A stretch of DNA of 64,000 nucleotides from Paracoccus sp. (in: a-proteobacteria) (GTDB lineage Bacteria; Pseudomonadota; Alphaproteobacteria; Rhodobacterales; Rhodobacteraceae), in NCBI RefSeq assembly GCF_030538655.1, contig NZ_JAUNTO010000002.1:1-64000 (forward strand). The letters run 5' to 3'. Each line of letters begins with the position of its first letter. The first letter of the stretch is position 1. The translations under genes and the position numbers were made by a program. Under the pieces are notes generated by a model. The model saw only the letters and a list, made by a program, of their open reading frames with translations. It searched no databases and was not told where the DNA came from. Of the stretch, positions 19,994 through 30,630 are shown piece by piece.

Positions 19994-20023
19994 GGGCCGG
20001 CCCGCAGGGTCGCGGACCGGCCC
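19994..20023 (-). other. strong hairpin between dnaK and dnaJ
   Basis: GGGCCGG at 19994-20000 pairs with CCGGCCC at 20017-20023, and an inner CCGC/GCGG extends the stem. No T-run follows on the minus strand. It may be an mRNA processing or stability element that sets the dnaK to dnaJ ratio, or a leaky terminator. Confidence 0.6.
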
Positions 20024-20041
20024 GGTTGATGACAGTCCAGA

Positions 20042-21958
<1,917 letters not shown>

Positions 21959-22080
21959 GAATAAGAGCCTTTCTTGCGGCGATCTGCGGGCGTTCGGGTC
22001 CGTTACGGCCCCCGCCGCCCGATCCCTTGGGTTGTTCCGACAGCCGGCTGGCGGGCTTGCGCTGTCAACCGGCTTCGGCG

Positions 22081-22111
22081 TCTATATAGGAAGCGATTTG
22101 CGCGCCGCAAG
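22081..22111 (-). promoter_or_regulatory. heat-shock (RpoH, sigma-32) promoter of dnaK
   Basis: Read on the minus strand, CTTG (22111-22108) is followed after exactly 17 bases by CCTATATAGA (22090-22081). This matches the alphaproteobacterial RpoH pattern CTTG-N17/18-CyTATnTnnG with one mismatch at the last position. Transcription should start near 22074, leaving a leader of about 115 bases. Confidence 0.82.
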
Positions 22112-22176
22112 CGCGGGCGGCGATCCGTTGCAACGTGCGGGCGCGACGGATGCAATACCTGATGCGCTGCGCCCGG

Positions 22177-22998
22177 TCATTTCCCCATCGACCAGCTAAG
22201 CGAGACGCGGTTGCGGGTCACGAATTCCGCCATCAGCCCGAACATGATGATGGCGGCCGTCAACCACAGCACATATTCCAGCGAGGTGCGCTGCGGGCTG
22301 TAGTTGATAAAGGCGAAACCGCGCGCCTGATCTATGATGTGAAAGAGTGGGTTCCAGTAAAACCACGGCAGCATGAAGCCGGGAATGGTGTTGGCCAGAA
22401 ACATCTTGCCCGACGCGATCATGTTGATGCGCTGATACACCATGGTGATGATCCCCGCCGCCTTGGGCCACCAGGGTCGCATCGCCAGAAACACCATGCC
22501 GACGCCACAGCCCGACAACCAGCCCAGCATCAGCATGGCAAGGCAGCCGCGCCAGTTTTCAATCTCGATCGGGGTGATGAGGGCGTGATACAGCCACATG
22601 ATGACGATGCACGCCAGCATCTGTTTATACAGTGTCGCCAGTGCCGCGCCGGAAATCAGAACGGCCGTATTCAGGGGCGCGTGTTTTATCATGTTCGATG
22701 TCAGCGCGCCCGACCCGGACACGGCCCCCACGGCCTGAATATGGGTCATGAAGATGAAGATGCCCGACATGATGAACAGCATGAAATCGCCGCGCACCAG
22801 CGACCCCCGGATGCCTAAAACATAATACATGACGTAAAATGCCAGCACCATCAGCGAGCTTTGCAGGATCGCGGTCAGCAGGCCCACGACCGCATTCCGG
22901 TCGCCCATGCGCATATTATAGACTGTCTGATGGTGAATCAGCGCCAGCGTGGTGAATGCGGCCTGAAGCAGATTACGGTTCTTGCGCTGAACGAACAT
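22177..22998 (-). CDS. ABC-2 type permease for polysaccharide export (KpsM/Wzm-like)
   Basis: A 273 aa inner-membrane protein with about six hydrophobic segments, resembling KpsM/Wzm permeases that export capsule or O-antigen chains. Supporting segments are the N-terminal cytosolic helix, the GIFIFMTHIQAVGAV helix and the GFMLPWFYWNPLFHIIDQARG region, a pattern conserved in ABC-2 polysaccharide permeases. The partner ATPase (KpsT/Wzt) is not beside it, so it must be elsewhere if the system is complete. It is divergent from cysQ. Confidence 0.82.
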   Translation of the reverse strand: MFVQRKNRNLLQAAFTTLALIHHQTVYNMRMGDRNAVVGLLTAILQSSLMVLAFYVMYYVLGIRGSLVRGDFMLFIMSGIFIFMTHIQAVGAVSGSGALTSNMIKHAPLNTAVLISGAALATLYKQMLACIVIMWLYHALITPIEIENWRGCLAMLMLGWLSGCGVGMVFLAMRPWWPKAAGIITMVYQRINMIASGKMFLANTIPGFMLPWFYWNPLFHIIDQARGFAFINYSPQRTSLEYVLWLTAAIIMFGLMAEFVTRNRVSLSWSMGK

Positions 22999-23114
22999 GG
23001 TTGGCCAGATGGTCGGGGCAGGCGCGGTGCTTGCCCATTGCGGATCGTCGGATCATAAGGACACAAAGGTTTCGATTCAATGAACGCCGCCGTATCTTTG
23101 CTGGCCGCGACGGG

Positions 23115-23921
23115 ATGAAAACGATGGATTTTGAACGACTGACCACGGAAATGCGCCGCCTTGCGCTGCAAGCCGGTGAAAAGATCATGGAAATCTATGG
23201 TTCCGATGATTTCGAGGTGCGGGCGAAATCCGATACTTCGCCGGTGACGGCAGCAGACGAAGCGGCGGATGCGCTGATTGCCGCCGGGCTGCGCGCGGCC
23301 TTTCCCGATGTCGCGCTGGTGACAGAGGAACAGGCCGAAACCCATGGGCAGTCGGCCAATACCTTTCTGATCGTTGATCCGCTGGACGGAACCAAGGAAT
23401 TCGTTCAGCGCCGCGGCGATTTTACGGTGAACATCGCCTATGTCGAAAACGGCCTGCCTGTGCGCGGGGTGGTGTATGCCCCTGCCAAGGGGCGGCTGTT
23501 CTATACCACCGCCGATGGCCGCTCGGTCGAGGAAACCGGGCCGTTCGGGCCGGAACCCGGCGAGATTGCCTCGATTGGCGTCAACGCGACCCCCGACAAT
23601 CGCGGGCTGATGGTGGTTGCCTCGAAATCGCACCGGGATGCGGCGACGGACAATTATATCGGTTGTTATGGCGTGCGCGACATGACCTCGGCCGGGTCGT
23701 CGCTGAAATTTTGCCTGGTCGCCACTGGCGAGGCGGATCTTTACCCCCGGCTTGGCCGCACGATGGAATGGGACACGGCAGCCGGTGACGCCGTGCTGCG
23801 CGGCGCGGGCGGCGAGGTGGTCCGCTTTGACGATCACACCCCGCTGGCCTATGGCAAGCCGGGGTTCGAGAACCCGTTCTTCATCGCCTACGCCCCCGGC
23901 GTTCTACTGTTGAAAGACTGA
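23115..23921 (+). CDS. cysQ: 3'(2'),5'-bisphosphate nucleotidase CysQ
   Basis: An inositol monophosphatase-fold enzyme that hydrolyses PAP (3'-phosphoadenosine 5'-phosphate), the by-product of sulfotransferases and of sulfate assimilation. 268 aa. Metal-ligand motifs DPLDGTKEF and WDTAAGDAVL are clear, with TEEQAE upstream. The ATG at 23115 was chosen because the region before it (to 22956) does not resemble the family. It lies two bases before kdsB. Its place in a surface glycan cluster with a sulfotransferase suggests it clears PAP, although a housekeeping role is equally possible. Confidence 0.92.
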   Translation: MKTMDFERLTTEMRRLALQAGEKIMEIYGSDDFEVRAKSDTSPVTAADEAADALIAAGLRAAFPDVALVTEEQAETHGQSANTFLIVDPLDGTKEFVQRRGDFTVNIAYVENGLPVRGVVYAPAKGRLFYTTADGRSVEETGPFGPEPGEIASIGVNATPDNRGLMVVASKSHRDAATDNYIGCYGVRDMTSAGSSLKFCLVATGEADLYPRLGRTMEWDTAAGDAVLRGAGGEVVRFDDHTPLAYGKPGFENPFFIAYAPGVLLLKD

Positions 23922-23923
23922 AT

Positions 23924-24724
23924 ATGAGCGTGGTCATCGTTATCCCGGCGCGCTTTGCCTCGTCGCGCTATCCGGGCAAGCCGCTGGTCGAATTGCGCGG
24001 TGCGCAGGGCGAGGCGCGCAGCCTGATCCGCCGCAGTTGGGATGCCGCGATGCAGGTGCCGGGCATCGACCGGGTGATCGTCGCCACCGACGATTCGCGC
24101 ATCGCCGATCACGCCGTGGGCTTTGGGGCCGAGGTGGCGATGACCGCAACCACCTGCCGCAATGGCACTGAACGCTGCGCCGAAGCGATGGCCAATCTGG
24201 GCCTTTCGCCGGAAATCGTGGTGAATTTACAGGGCGATGCGCCCTTGACGCCCGCCTGGTTCATCAGCGATCTGGTGGCCGGTCTGCGCGCCGATCCGCT
24301 GGCCGAAGTGGCGACGCCGGTTCTGCGCTGCACCGGACAGATGCGCGCCGATCTGATCGCCGACCGCCATGCCGGGCGCGTGGGCGGCACCACCGCTGTG
24401 TTCGGGGCGACCGGACATGCGCTGTATTTTTCCAAGGAAGTCATCCCCTTTGTTCCCGGCGATGTGGCGCCTGATGCGCCCAGCCCGGTGTTCCATCATG
24501 TCGGCGTCTATGCCTATCGGCCTGCCGCGCTGGCCGCCTATGCGACTTGGGACGAGGGCACACTGGAAAAGCTGGAAGGGTTAGAGCAGTTGCGCTTTCT
24601 TGAACGCGGCCGTCCGGTTTTGTGCGTCGAGGTTGATTCGCGCGGGCGCGAGTTCTGGGAGCTGAACAATCCGCAGGACGTGCCCCGGATCGAGGCGATG
24701 ATGGCGCGCATGGGGTTGACCTGA
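23924..24724 (+). CDS. kdsB: CMP-Kdo synthetase KdsB
   Basis: 3-deoxy-manno-octulosonate cytidylyltransferase, which activates Kdo with CTP for lipopolysaccharide inner core. 266 aa with the N-terminal IPARFASSRYPGKPLVE nucleotide-binding loop, VATDD, and the VNLQGDAPL segment. It is a little longer than the E. coli enzyme (248 aa). Capsule-specific KpsU is a paralogue that cannot be excluded. Start at 23924 is two bases after cysQ. Confidence 0.9.
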   Translation: MSVVIVIPARFASSRYPGKPLVELRGAQGEARSLIRRSWDAAMQVPGIDRVIVATDDSRIADHAVGFGAEVAMTATTCRNGTERCAEAMANLGLSPEIVVNLQGDAPLTPAWFISDLVAGLRADPLAEVATPVLRCTGQMRADLIADRHAGRVGGTTAVFGATGHALYFSKEVIPFVPGDVAPDAPSPVFHHVGVYAYRPAALAAYATWDEGTLEKLEGLEQLRFLERGRPVLCVEVDSRGREFWELNNPQDVPRIEAMMARMGLT

Positions 24725-24912
24725 CCGAAAAGACAGGCATCCTGTTACCTTGTCTGCGAAAAACCGCCTGTTTCGTGTGAGTAACGGCGAATTTTAGGCA
24801 GAATCCTGTTCGTTTGGGTGCGCGCTCTTGATAGTGTAACCCGATGTTATCATAACGCCGCTGCGGCGGGCGTTGTCCGGTTGTGCGTATTATGTTGAGC
24901 AGGAGCTTCTGA

Positions 24913-25806
24913 ATGAGTCGCAAAGTCACCAAGGCCATTTTTCCGGTCGCCGGTTTGGGAACGCGCTTCCTGCCTGCCACGAAAAGCATCCCGAAAGAGA
25001 TCATGACGCTGGTTGACCGGCCCCTGATCCAATACGCCATCGACGAGGCGCGGGCCGCCGGCATCAAGGAATTCATCTTTGTGACCTCGCGCGGCAAGGG
25101 CGCGCTTGAGGATTATTTCGACCATGCGCACGAGCTTGAGGCAAGCCTGCGTGAAAAAGGCAAGAAAGACCTGCTGGATACCCTGCGCGCCACCAATATG
25201 GAATCGGGTGCGATCGCCTATATCCGCCAACACAAGGCGCTTGGGCTGGGTCATGCGGTCTGGTGTGCGCGCCGTCTGCTGGCCGACGAACCCTTTGCCG
25301 TTATTCTGACCGATGACGTCATTCTGGGCGAACCGCCCTGCCTGCAACAAATGATCGAGGCGCATGAGGAAACCGGTGGCAGCATGGTCGCCACGATGGA
25401 GGTCGCGGCAGACAAGGCGTCGTCCTATGGTGTGCTGGACGTGGCTGAAGATATGGGGGCCATTGTTCGCGCCAGAGGTATGGTCGAAAAACCCGCCCCC
25501 GGCACCGCGCCGTCGAACCTTGCCGTGATCGGGCGCTATATTCTGGCACCGACGGTGATGCAGAACCTGAACAAGCTGCGCGCCGGTTCGGGCGGGGAAA
25601 TTCAGTTGACCGACGCCATTGCCGACGAAATCACCGAAGGCCGCGACGTGTTTGGCCTGCGCTTCCGCGGGCAGCGCTTTGATTGCGGCAGCAAGATCGG
25701 CTTTTTGCAGGCGACTGTCGCTTTTGGTCTGGAACGGGATGAGCTGAAGGGTGAATTCTCGGACTATCTGTCCAATCTGATGTCGGTTCGCCGCGCGGCG
25801 GAATAA
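24913..25806 (+). CDS. galU: UTP-glucose-1-phosphate uridylyltransferase GalU
   Basis: Makes UDP-glucose from glucose-1-phosphate and UTP, the supply for UDP-galactose, UDP-glucuronate and many glycans. 297 aa with the nucleotidyltransferase loop VAGLGTRFLPATKSIPKE, and VILTDDVI. The ATG has AGGAG 7 bases upstream. It lies 12 bp before galE. A 188-bp gap before it carries a short hairpin (24854-24874) but no clear promoter. Confidence 0.96.
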   Translation: MSRKVTKAIFPVAGLGTRFLPATKSIPKEIMTLVDRPLIQYAIDEARAAGIKEFIFVTSRGKGALEDYFDHAHELEASLREKGKKDLLDTLRATNMESGAIAYIRQHKALGLGHAVWCARRLLADEPFAVILTDDVILGEPPCLQQMIEAHEETGGSMVATMEVAADKASSYGVLDVAEDMGAIVRARGMVEKPAPGTAPSNLAVIGRYILAPTVMQNLNKLRAGSGGEIQLTDAIADEITEGRDVFGLRFRGQRFDCGSKIGFLQATVAFGLERDELKGEFSDYLSNLMSVRRAAE

Positions 25807-25818
25807 CGGCAGACAAGC

Positions 25819-26805
25819 ATGGCAGACAAGGTTCTGGTGACGGGTGGTGCGGGCTATATCGGTTCGCACGCATGCAAGGCGTTGGCGGCGGCGGGCTATG
25901 TGCCGGTGACGTTTGACAGTCTGGTGACGGGCTGGCGCGATGCGGTGAAATTCGGCCCGTTTGTGCATGGCGATCTGGCGGATCGTGTGGCGCTGGATGC
26001 GGCATTTGCCGAACACCGCCCGGTGGCCGTGATGCACTTTGCCGCGCTCAGCCAGGTGGGCGAGGCCATGGCCAAGCCCGGCCTTTATTGGCGTGCCAAT
26101 GTCGCCTGCTCCCTGAACCTGATCGAAGCGACGCTGGCCGCCGGGGTGCGGGATTTCGTGTTCAGTTCGACCTGCGCTACCTATGGCGACCATGATGGCG
26201 TCGTGCTGGACGAAAACACCCCGCAACAGCCGCTGAACGCCTATGGCGCCAGCAAGCGCGCGATCGAGGATATGTTGCGTGATTTCGGGGCGTCGGATGG
26301 GCTGCGCAGCGTGATTTTTCGCTATTTCAACGTCGCCGGTGCCGACCCGGATGCCGAGGTGGGCGAATTTCACCAGCCCGAAACCCATCTGATTCCGCTG
26401 ATCCTTGATGCGGTGGATGGGCGGCGTCCGGCGCTGACCATTCATGGCACTGATTACCCGACGCCCGACGGCACCTGCATCCGTGACTATGTGCATGTCA
26501 GCGATCTGGTCGATGCACATGTTCTGGGCCTGAAATGGCTGCGGGACGGGCGCGACAGCCGGGTGTTCTGCCTTGGCACCGGCACTGGCTTTTCCGTGCG
26601 CGAGGTGGTGGACGAAACCCGCCATGTCACCAACCGCCCCGTGCCGATGACCGAGGGGCCGCGCCGTGCTGGTGATGCCGTGCAACTGGTCTGCGGCAGC
26701 GCGCGCGCCCGTGATGAGCTGGGCTGGTCGCCGGATCGCTCAACCATGCGGCAGATGATCGGTGATGCCTGGCGCTGGCATCAGAACGGGCATTATCAGG
26801 GGTGA
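25819..26805 (+). CDS. galE: UDP-glucose 4-epimerase GalE
   Basis: Interconverts UDP-glucose and UDP-galactose with tightly bound NAD. 328 aa, an extended short-chain dehydrogenase with GxxGxxG in VTGGAGYIGSHACKAL, the catalytic Ser in SSTCATYG and YxxxK in YGASKRAIE. The UDP-glucose follows from galU. It overlaps the next glycosyltransferase by GTGA, indicating co-translation. Confidence 0.95.
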   Translation: MADKVLVTGGAGYIGSHACKALAAAGYVPVTFDSLVTGWRDAVKFGPFVHGDLADRVALDAAFAEHRPVAVMHFAALSQVGEAMAKPGLYWRANVACSLNLIEATLAAGVRDFVFSSTCATYGDHDGVVLDENTPQQPLNAYGASKRAIEDMLRDFGASDGLRSVIFRYFNVAGADPDAEVGEFHQPETHLIPLILDAVDGRRPALTIHGTDYPTPDGTCIRDYVHVSDLVDAHVLGLKWLRDGRDSRVFCLGTGTGFSVREVVDETRHVTNRPVPMTEGPRRAGDAVQLVCGSARARDELGWSPDRSTMRQMIGDAWRWHQNGHYQG

Positions 26806-27860
26806 ACGTCACTCTGCCGCCACCGCCCGTGCATCCTGTGCGCGATCTGTGGTCGGCTTGGCGGGCGCGCTGGAAACGGCGCGAACTGCTGTGGCGGATC
26901 ATCCGCGCCCGCCGCGCGCTGACCTGTCTGCGCGATCAGACCCAGGCGATCCGCCCCGGTGATCTGCTGGCATTTGCGGTGATCCGCGATGAATCGCTGC
27001 GCCTGCCGGGCTGGCTGGATCATTACCGCGCCATGGGGGTGCGGCATTTCCTGATCGTCGATCACGACAGTCGCGATGACAGCGCCGATCTGCTGACCGC
27101 TGCGCCCGATGTATCGCTGTGGCGGGCGCAGGGTGGATACCGGGCGTCGCGCTTTGGCATGGACTGGCTGGGTTGGCTGTTGGCGCGTTACGGACACGGG
27201 CACTGGTGCCTGACGGTCGATGCCGATGAACTGCTGGTCTATCCCGGCTGGCCGGATCTCCCGCTGCCCGAGGTGACTGCCGCGCTGGAAAGCGTGGGGC
27301 GCAGCGCCATGGGTGCGCTGATGCTGGACCTGTTCCCCAAAGGCCCGCTGGATACGCCGATTGCACCGGGGCAAGGGCTGCTGGATCACCTGTGCTGGTT
27401 CGACGCTGGCCCGTATCAGACGCAGATTCAGCGCCCGCGTCTGAACCGCTGGACGCAGGGCGGCACGCGCCTTCGTGCCTTTTTCGCAGATCAGCCCCAG
27501 CGCGGGCCAACGCTGAACAAGCTGCCCTTGGTGCGCTGGAATCGGCGGTGGGTTTACGTCGTCTCGACCCATTCGATGCTGCCGCGCGGGCTGAACGCCG
27601 CCTATGACGGGCCGGGCGATCCGCGCCTGTCAGGCGTTCTGCTGCACACGAAATTCCTGCCCGACGCCCCTGCCAACGCACTGCGCGAGGCCGCGCGGGG
27701 CGAACATTTTTCCGAACCCGAGGCGTTTGGCCCCTATTACGCCGCTGTCGCGGCGGCCCCCGATCTGTGGCACCCTGGGGCGCATCGCTGGTCGGGGGAT
27801 TGGCGACAATTGGCCGAATTGGGGCTGATGGGGAAAGATGATCGTCTTATGCGTGTGTGA
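26802..27860 (+). CDS. glycosyltransferase family 2-like protein, first of a tandem pair
   Basis: A 352 aa putative glycosyltransferase in the Glyco_tranf_2_4 group (PF13704-like). The core has VIRDESLRLPGWLDHYRAMG and FLIVDHDSRDDS, with a DxD metal motif at D140-A-D142-E, and a later histidine-rich RWNRRWVYVVSTHSML stretch. No signal or membrane helix is visible. Start is GTG at 26802, overlapping galE. The sugar and acceptor are unknown. The next gene is a close paralogue, suggesting local duplication. Confidence 0.8.
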   Translation: MNVTLPPPPVHPVRDLWSAWRARWKRRELLWRIIRARRALTCLRDQTQAIRPGDLLAFAVIRDESLRLPGWLDHYRAMGVRHFLIVDHDSRDDSADLLTAAPDVSLWRAQGGYRASRFGMDWLGWLLARYGHGHWCLTVDADELLVYPGWPDLPLPEVTAALESVGRSAMGALMLDLFPKGPLDTPIAPGQGLLDHLCWFDAGPYQTQIQRPRLNRWTQGGTRLRAFFADQPQRGPTLNKLPLVRWNRRWVYVVSTHSMLPRGLNAAYDGPGDPRLSGVLLHTKFLPDAPANALREAARGEHFSEPEAFGPYYAAVAAAPDLWHPGAHRWSGDWRQLAELGLMGKDDRLMRV

Positions 27861-27931
27861 AGTCTCTTGCATCGGGGTGATTTAGACAGCACTGCACAAG
27901 AGTCCTCCAGAAACCCTGGCGCATAGGCTGA

Positions 27932-28963
27932 ATGTTTTCGTCTCAATGGTTTCAGCAACAATGGCGCGGGATGCGCAAGCGGGCCGAGCGGCAATGGCTG
28001 CTGGGACGCGCTATTCGCCGCCGTCACGCGCTGTCGCCGGTGGCGGTGCGGGCGGCGCAGATCAGACCCGATGACATCTTGCTGTTTTCCGCCATGCGCA
28101 ACGAACGTATCCGGCTGCCCTATTTCATGGATTATTATCGCCGGATGGGGATTTCGCATTTCCTGATCGTCGATAATGACAGCACGGATGACAGCCGCGA
28201 CTGGCTGGCGGATCAGCCAGATGTATCGCTGTGGCAGACGCAGGCCAGCTATAAGACCGCGCGCTTTGGGATGGATTGGATCAACTGGCTGCTGATGCGT
28301 TACGGCAACGGGCATTGGTGCCTGACCGTCGATCCCGATGAATTTCTGGTCTATCCGCATTGCGACCGCCGCCCGCTGGCGGCGCTGACCGATTGGCTGG
28401 ATACGGCGGGCCTGCGGTCCTTTCCTGCGATGCTGCTGGATATGTACCCCAAAGGTCCGGTTGATGCCCAGCCTTATACCGAGGGTGCCGACCCGTTCAC
28501 CATCGCCCGCTGGTTCGATCCCGCGAATTACTCTATCCGCAAGGATCGCCGCTATGGCAATCTGTGGATTCAGGGCGGTCCGCGTGCCCGCGCCTTTTTT
28601 GCCAACAATCCGCTGTCCGGCCCGGCGCTGAACAAGATTCCGCTGGTGAAATGGCACTGGCGCTATGCCTATGCCAGTTCGATGCATATGCTGCTGCCGC
28701 GCGCATTGAATCTGGTCTATGACGAAGACGGCGGCGAGGCGGTCTCGGGCTGTTTGCTGCACGCGAAATTCCTGTCCACGCTGGCTGAAAAAGCCTCCGA
28801 GGAACTGGATCGGCGACAGCATTATGCCGGCGGTCAGGAATACCGCGCCTATCACCGCGCGGTCGGGCGGGGCATTGATCTGTGGTGCCCGGCATCGCAG
28901 GAATACCGCGACTGGCAGCAGTTAGAGGATCTGGGCCTGATGTCGCGTGGGGGCTGGGCATGA
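27932..28963 (+). CDS. glycosyltransferase family 2-like protein, second of a tandem pair
   Basis: 343 aa, and plainly paralogous to the preceding gene: AMRNERIRLPYFMDYYRRMG, FLIVDNDSTDDS, then FGMDWINWLLMRYGNGHWCLTVDPDE, with DxD at D134-P-D136-E. The distance from DxD to the MLLPRALNLVYD tail matches the neighbour. It is separated from it by 71 bp, and ends in ATGA overlapping the next gene. Likely adds a different sugar to the same glycan; this is inference. Confidence 0.8.
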   Translation: MFSSQWFQQQWRGMRKRAERQWLLGRAIRRRHALSPVAVRAAQIRPDDILLFSAMRNERIRLPYFMDYYRRMGISHFLIVDNDSTDDSRDWLADQPDVSLWQTQASYKTARFGMDWINWLLMRYGNGHWCLTVDPDEFLVYPHCDRRPLAALTDWLDTAGLRSFPAMLLDMYPKGPVDAQPYTEGADPFTIARWFDPANYSIRKDRRYGNLWIQGGPRARAFFANNPLSGPALNKIPLVKWHWRYAYASSMHMLLPRALNLVYDEDGGEAVSGCLLHAKFLSTLAEKASEELDRRQHYAGGQEYRAYHRAVGRGIDLWCPASQEYRDWQQLEDLGLMSRGGWA

Positions 28964-30630
28964 GCGGGGACCATGTGCGCCTGGGCGTGATTCTGCTGTG
29001 CCATCAGCGGCTGGATCTGGCGGCGCGGATGGCCCGGCTGTGGGCAGAAGGCGGTGCGGCGGTGTCGGTTCACATCGACGGCAAAACTCCGATCATCGAG
29101 GCGCAGAAGATGCGCTATGATCTGGCCGATCTGCCGCAGGTGCGGTTCTGCCGCCGTCGCCGATGCGAATGGGGTCACTTCAGTCTGGTGCAGGCCACGC
29201 AGGATGCCGCTGAACTGTTGCTGGATCAGTTCCCCGATCTGACGCATGTGCTGCTGGCGTCGGGTTCATGCCTGCCGCTGCGCCCGGTCGTCGAACTTTG
29301 CGCCTTTCTGGGCCGCGACCCCACGCGGGACCATATCGAAAGCACGAACGCGACTGACGTGAACTGGGCTGTCGGGGGCTTAGACAGTGAACGCTTCACG
29401 CTGTTTTTCCCCTTTGACTGGCGCCGCCATCCCAAGATGTTCGATGGCGCTGTGCGGCTTCAGCTATGGCTGGGTATAACCCGCCGGATGCCCGCCGGGA
29501 TTGCGCCGCACCTGGGGTCGCAATGGTGGTGTCTGACCGCGCGGACACTGCGTGCCATCCTCTCTGATCCCCGGCGCGAGGAATTTGACCGCTATTTTCG
29601 CGGCACCTGGATTCCTGACGAATGCTATTTCCAGACCCTGGCACGCCGCCATTCTGCCCGCATCGAAAGCAGGTCGCTGACGCTGGCGAAATTTGACGAT
29701 CTGGGCCGCCCCTATCAGTTCTACGACGACCAGCAGGATATGTTGCAGGCGTCGGGCTGTTTCGTCGCGCGCAAGATCTGGCCGCGCGCCGCCGGTCTGT
29801 ATGCGCATTTCCCGCAACCCGCGCCCGATGCCGCGCAGCCCGATCCGGGCGGCATTTCCCGTCTGATCGACCGCGCGGTGGAACGGCGCAAGCTGGGGCG
29901 ACCGGGCCTGTATATGCAAAGCCGTTTTCCCCGCAAGGATCGCGAAAATGGCAAGACATCGGCCCCCTATGCGGTGTTTCAAGGCTTTACCGACCTGTTC
30001 CCCGATTTCGAGGCATGGCTGGCCCCGCGGATCAGCGCCGATGTGCATGGCCATCTTTTCAGCCCCGATCAGGTCGAATTTGCCGGGCGTCCTGCCATCG
30101 GGCCGGGGGCCATTCCCGACAGCCCGGCCCTGCGCGATCACGATCCCAAGGGGTTTCTGACCTCGCTGATCCGTATCAGCCCGCGAATGCAGGTGTTTCA
30201 ATATGCCCCCCGCGACAGTCAGAAACTGAACTGGTTCATGGCGACCGACCCGAATGCGCGGCTGTTTGTCATCACCGGCGCATGGGCGGTGCCGCTGATC
30301 GGGTCAGAGATGCCCTTTGACGACATCCGTCGTGCCGCTGCGCTGTTTCAGCGGGCAGAACAGGCGCATCTTCAGATTCTGCGCTCGGTCTGGGTCAAGG
30401 CGCAGGTGGGGATCTGGGATCTGGCCGCGTTTCTGGATCGGCCCGATGCGGTGCTGGATGCGGCTCTGCGCCAGTTCGACGGTTCTGCCGCAGGTGCCGC
30501 GCCGTTGCCGCCGATGCGATCACTGGATGGCCTGCCTGATTTGCTGCGGCGGTTGCGCAATGCCGGGCTTCAGTCCTACCTGACGGGGAATATCAACCCC
30601 GCCGACGAATCCGAGGCCGCCGATGTTTGA
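28960..30630 (+). CDS. GT14-like branching transferase with long C-terminal domain
   Basis: 556 aa. Residues 1 to about 290 resemble the Core-2/I-branching (GT14) family, with GVILLCHQRLDLAARMARL at the N-terminus, the HVLLASGSCLPLRP core and a PDECYFQTLARR acceptor-site segment. The remaining about 260 residues match the DUF5927-type domain I remember attached to bacterial GT14 proteins; its function is unknown to me. Start is ATG at 28960, within the previous stop. The stop overlaps the sulfotransferase by 8 bp, so the two are translationally coupled. Confidence 0.75.
   Translation: MSGDHVRLGVILLCHQRLDLAARMARLWAEGGAAVSVHIDGKTPIIEAQKMRYDLADLPQVRFCRRRRCEWGHFSLVQATQDAAELLLDQFPDLTHVLLASGSCLPLRPVVELCAFLGRDPTRDHIESTNATDVNWAVGGLDSERFTLFFPFDWRRHPKMFDGAVRLQLWLGITRRMPAGIAPHLGSQWWCLTARTLRAILSDPRREEFDRYFRGTWIPDECYFQTLARRHSARIESRSLTLAKFDDLGRPYQFYDDQQDMLQASGCFVARKIWPRAAGLYAHFPQPAPDAAQPDPGGISRLIDRAVERRKLGRPGLYMQSRFPRKDRENGKTSAPYAVFQGFTDLFPDFEAWLAPRISADVHGHLFSPDQVEFAGRPAIGPGAIPDSPALRDHDPKGFLTSLIRISPRMQVFQYAPRDSQKLNWFMATDPNARLFVITGAWAVPLIGSEMPFDDIRRAAALFQRAEQAHLQILRSVWVKAQVGIWDLAAFLDRPDAVLDAALRQFDGSAAGAAPLPPMRSLDGLPDLLRRLRNAGLQSYLTGNINPADESEAADV

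Noticed and set aside
18860..20029. 389-codon plus-strand frame opposite dnaJ
   Set aside because: Shadow of dnaJ; composition is that of a reverse frame.
24854..24874. hairpin before galU as a riboswitch
   Set aside because: A simple 6-bp stem; no conserved riboswitch core is visible.
24850..26685. 611-codon minus-strand frame opposite galU and galE
   Set aside because: Antisense to two well supported enzymes.
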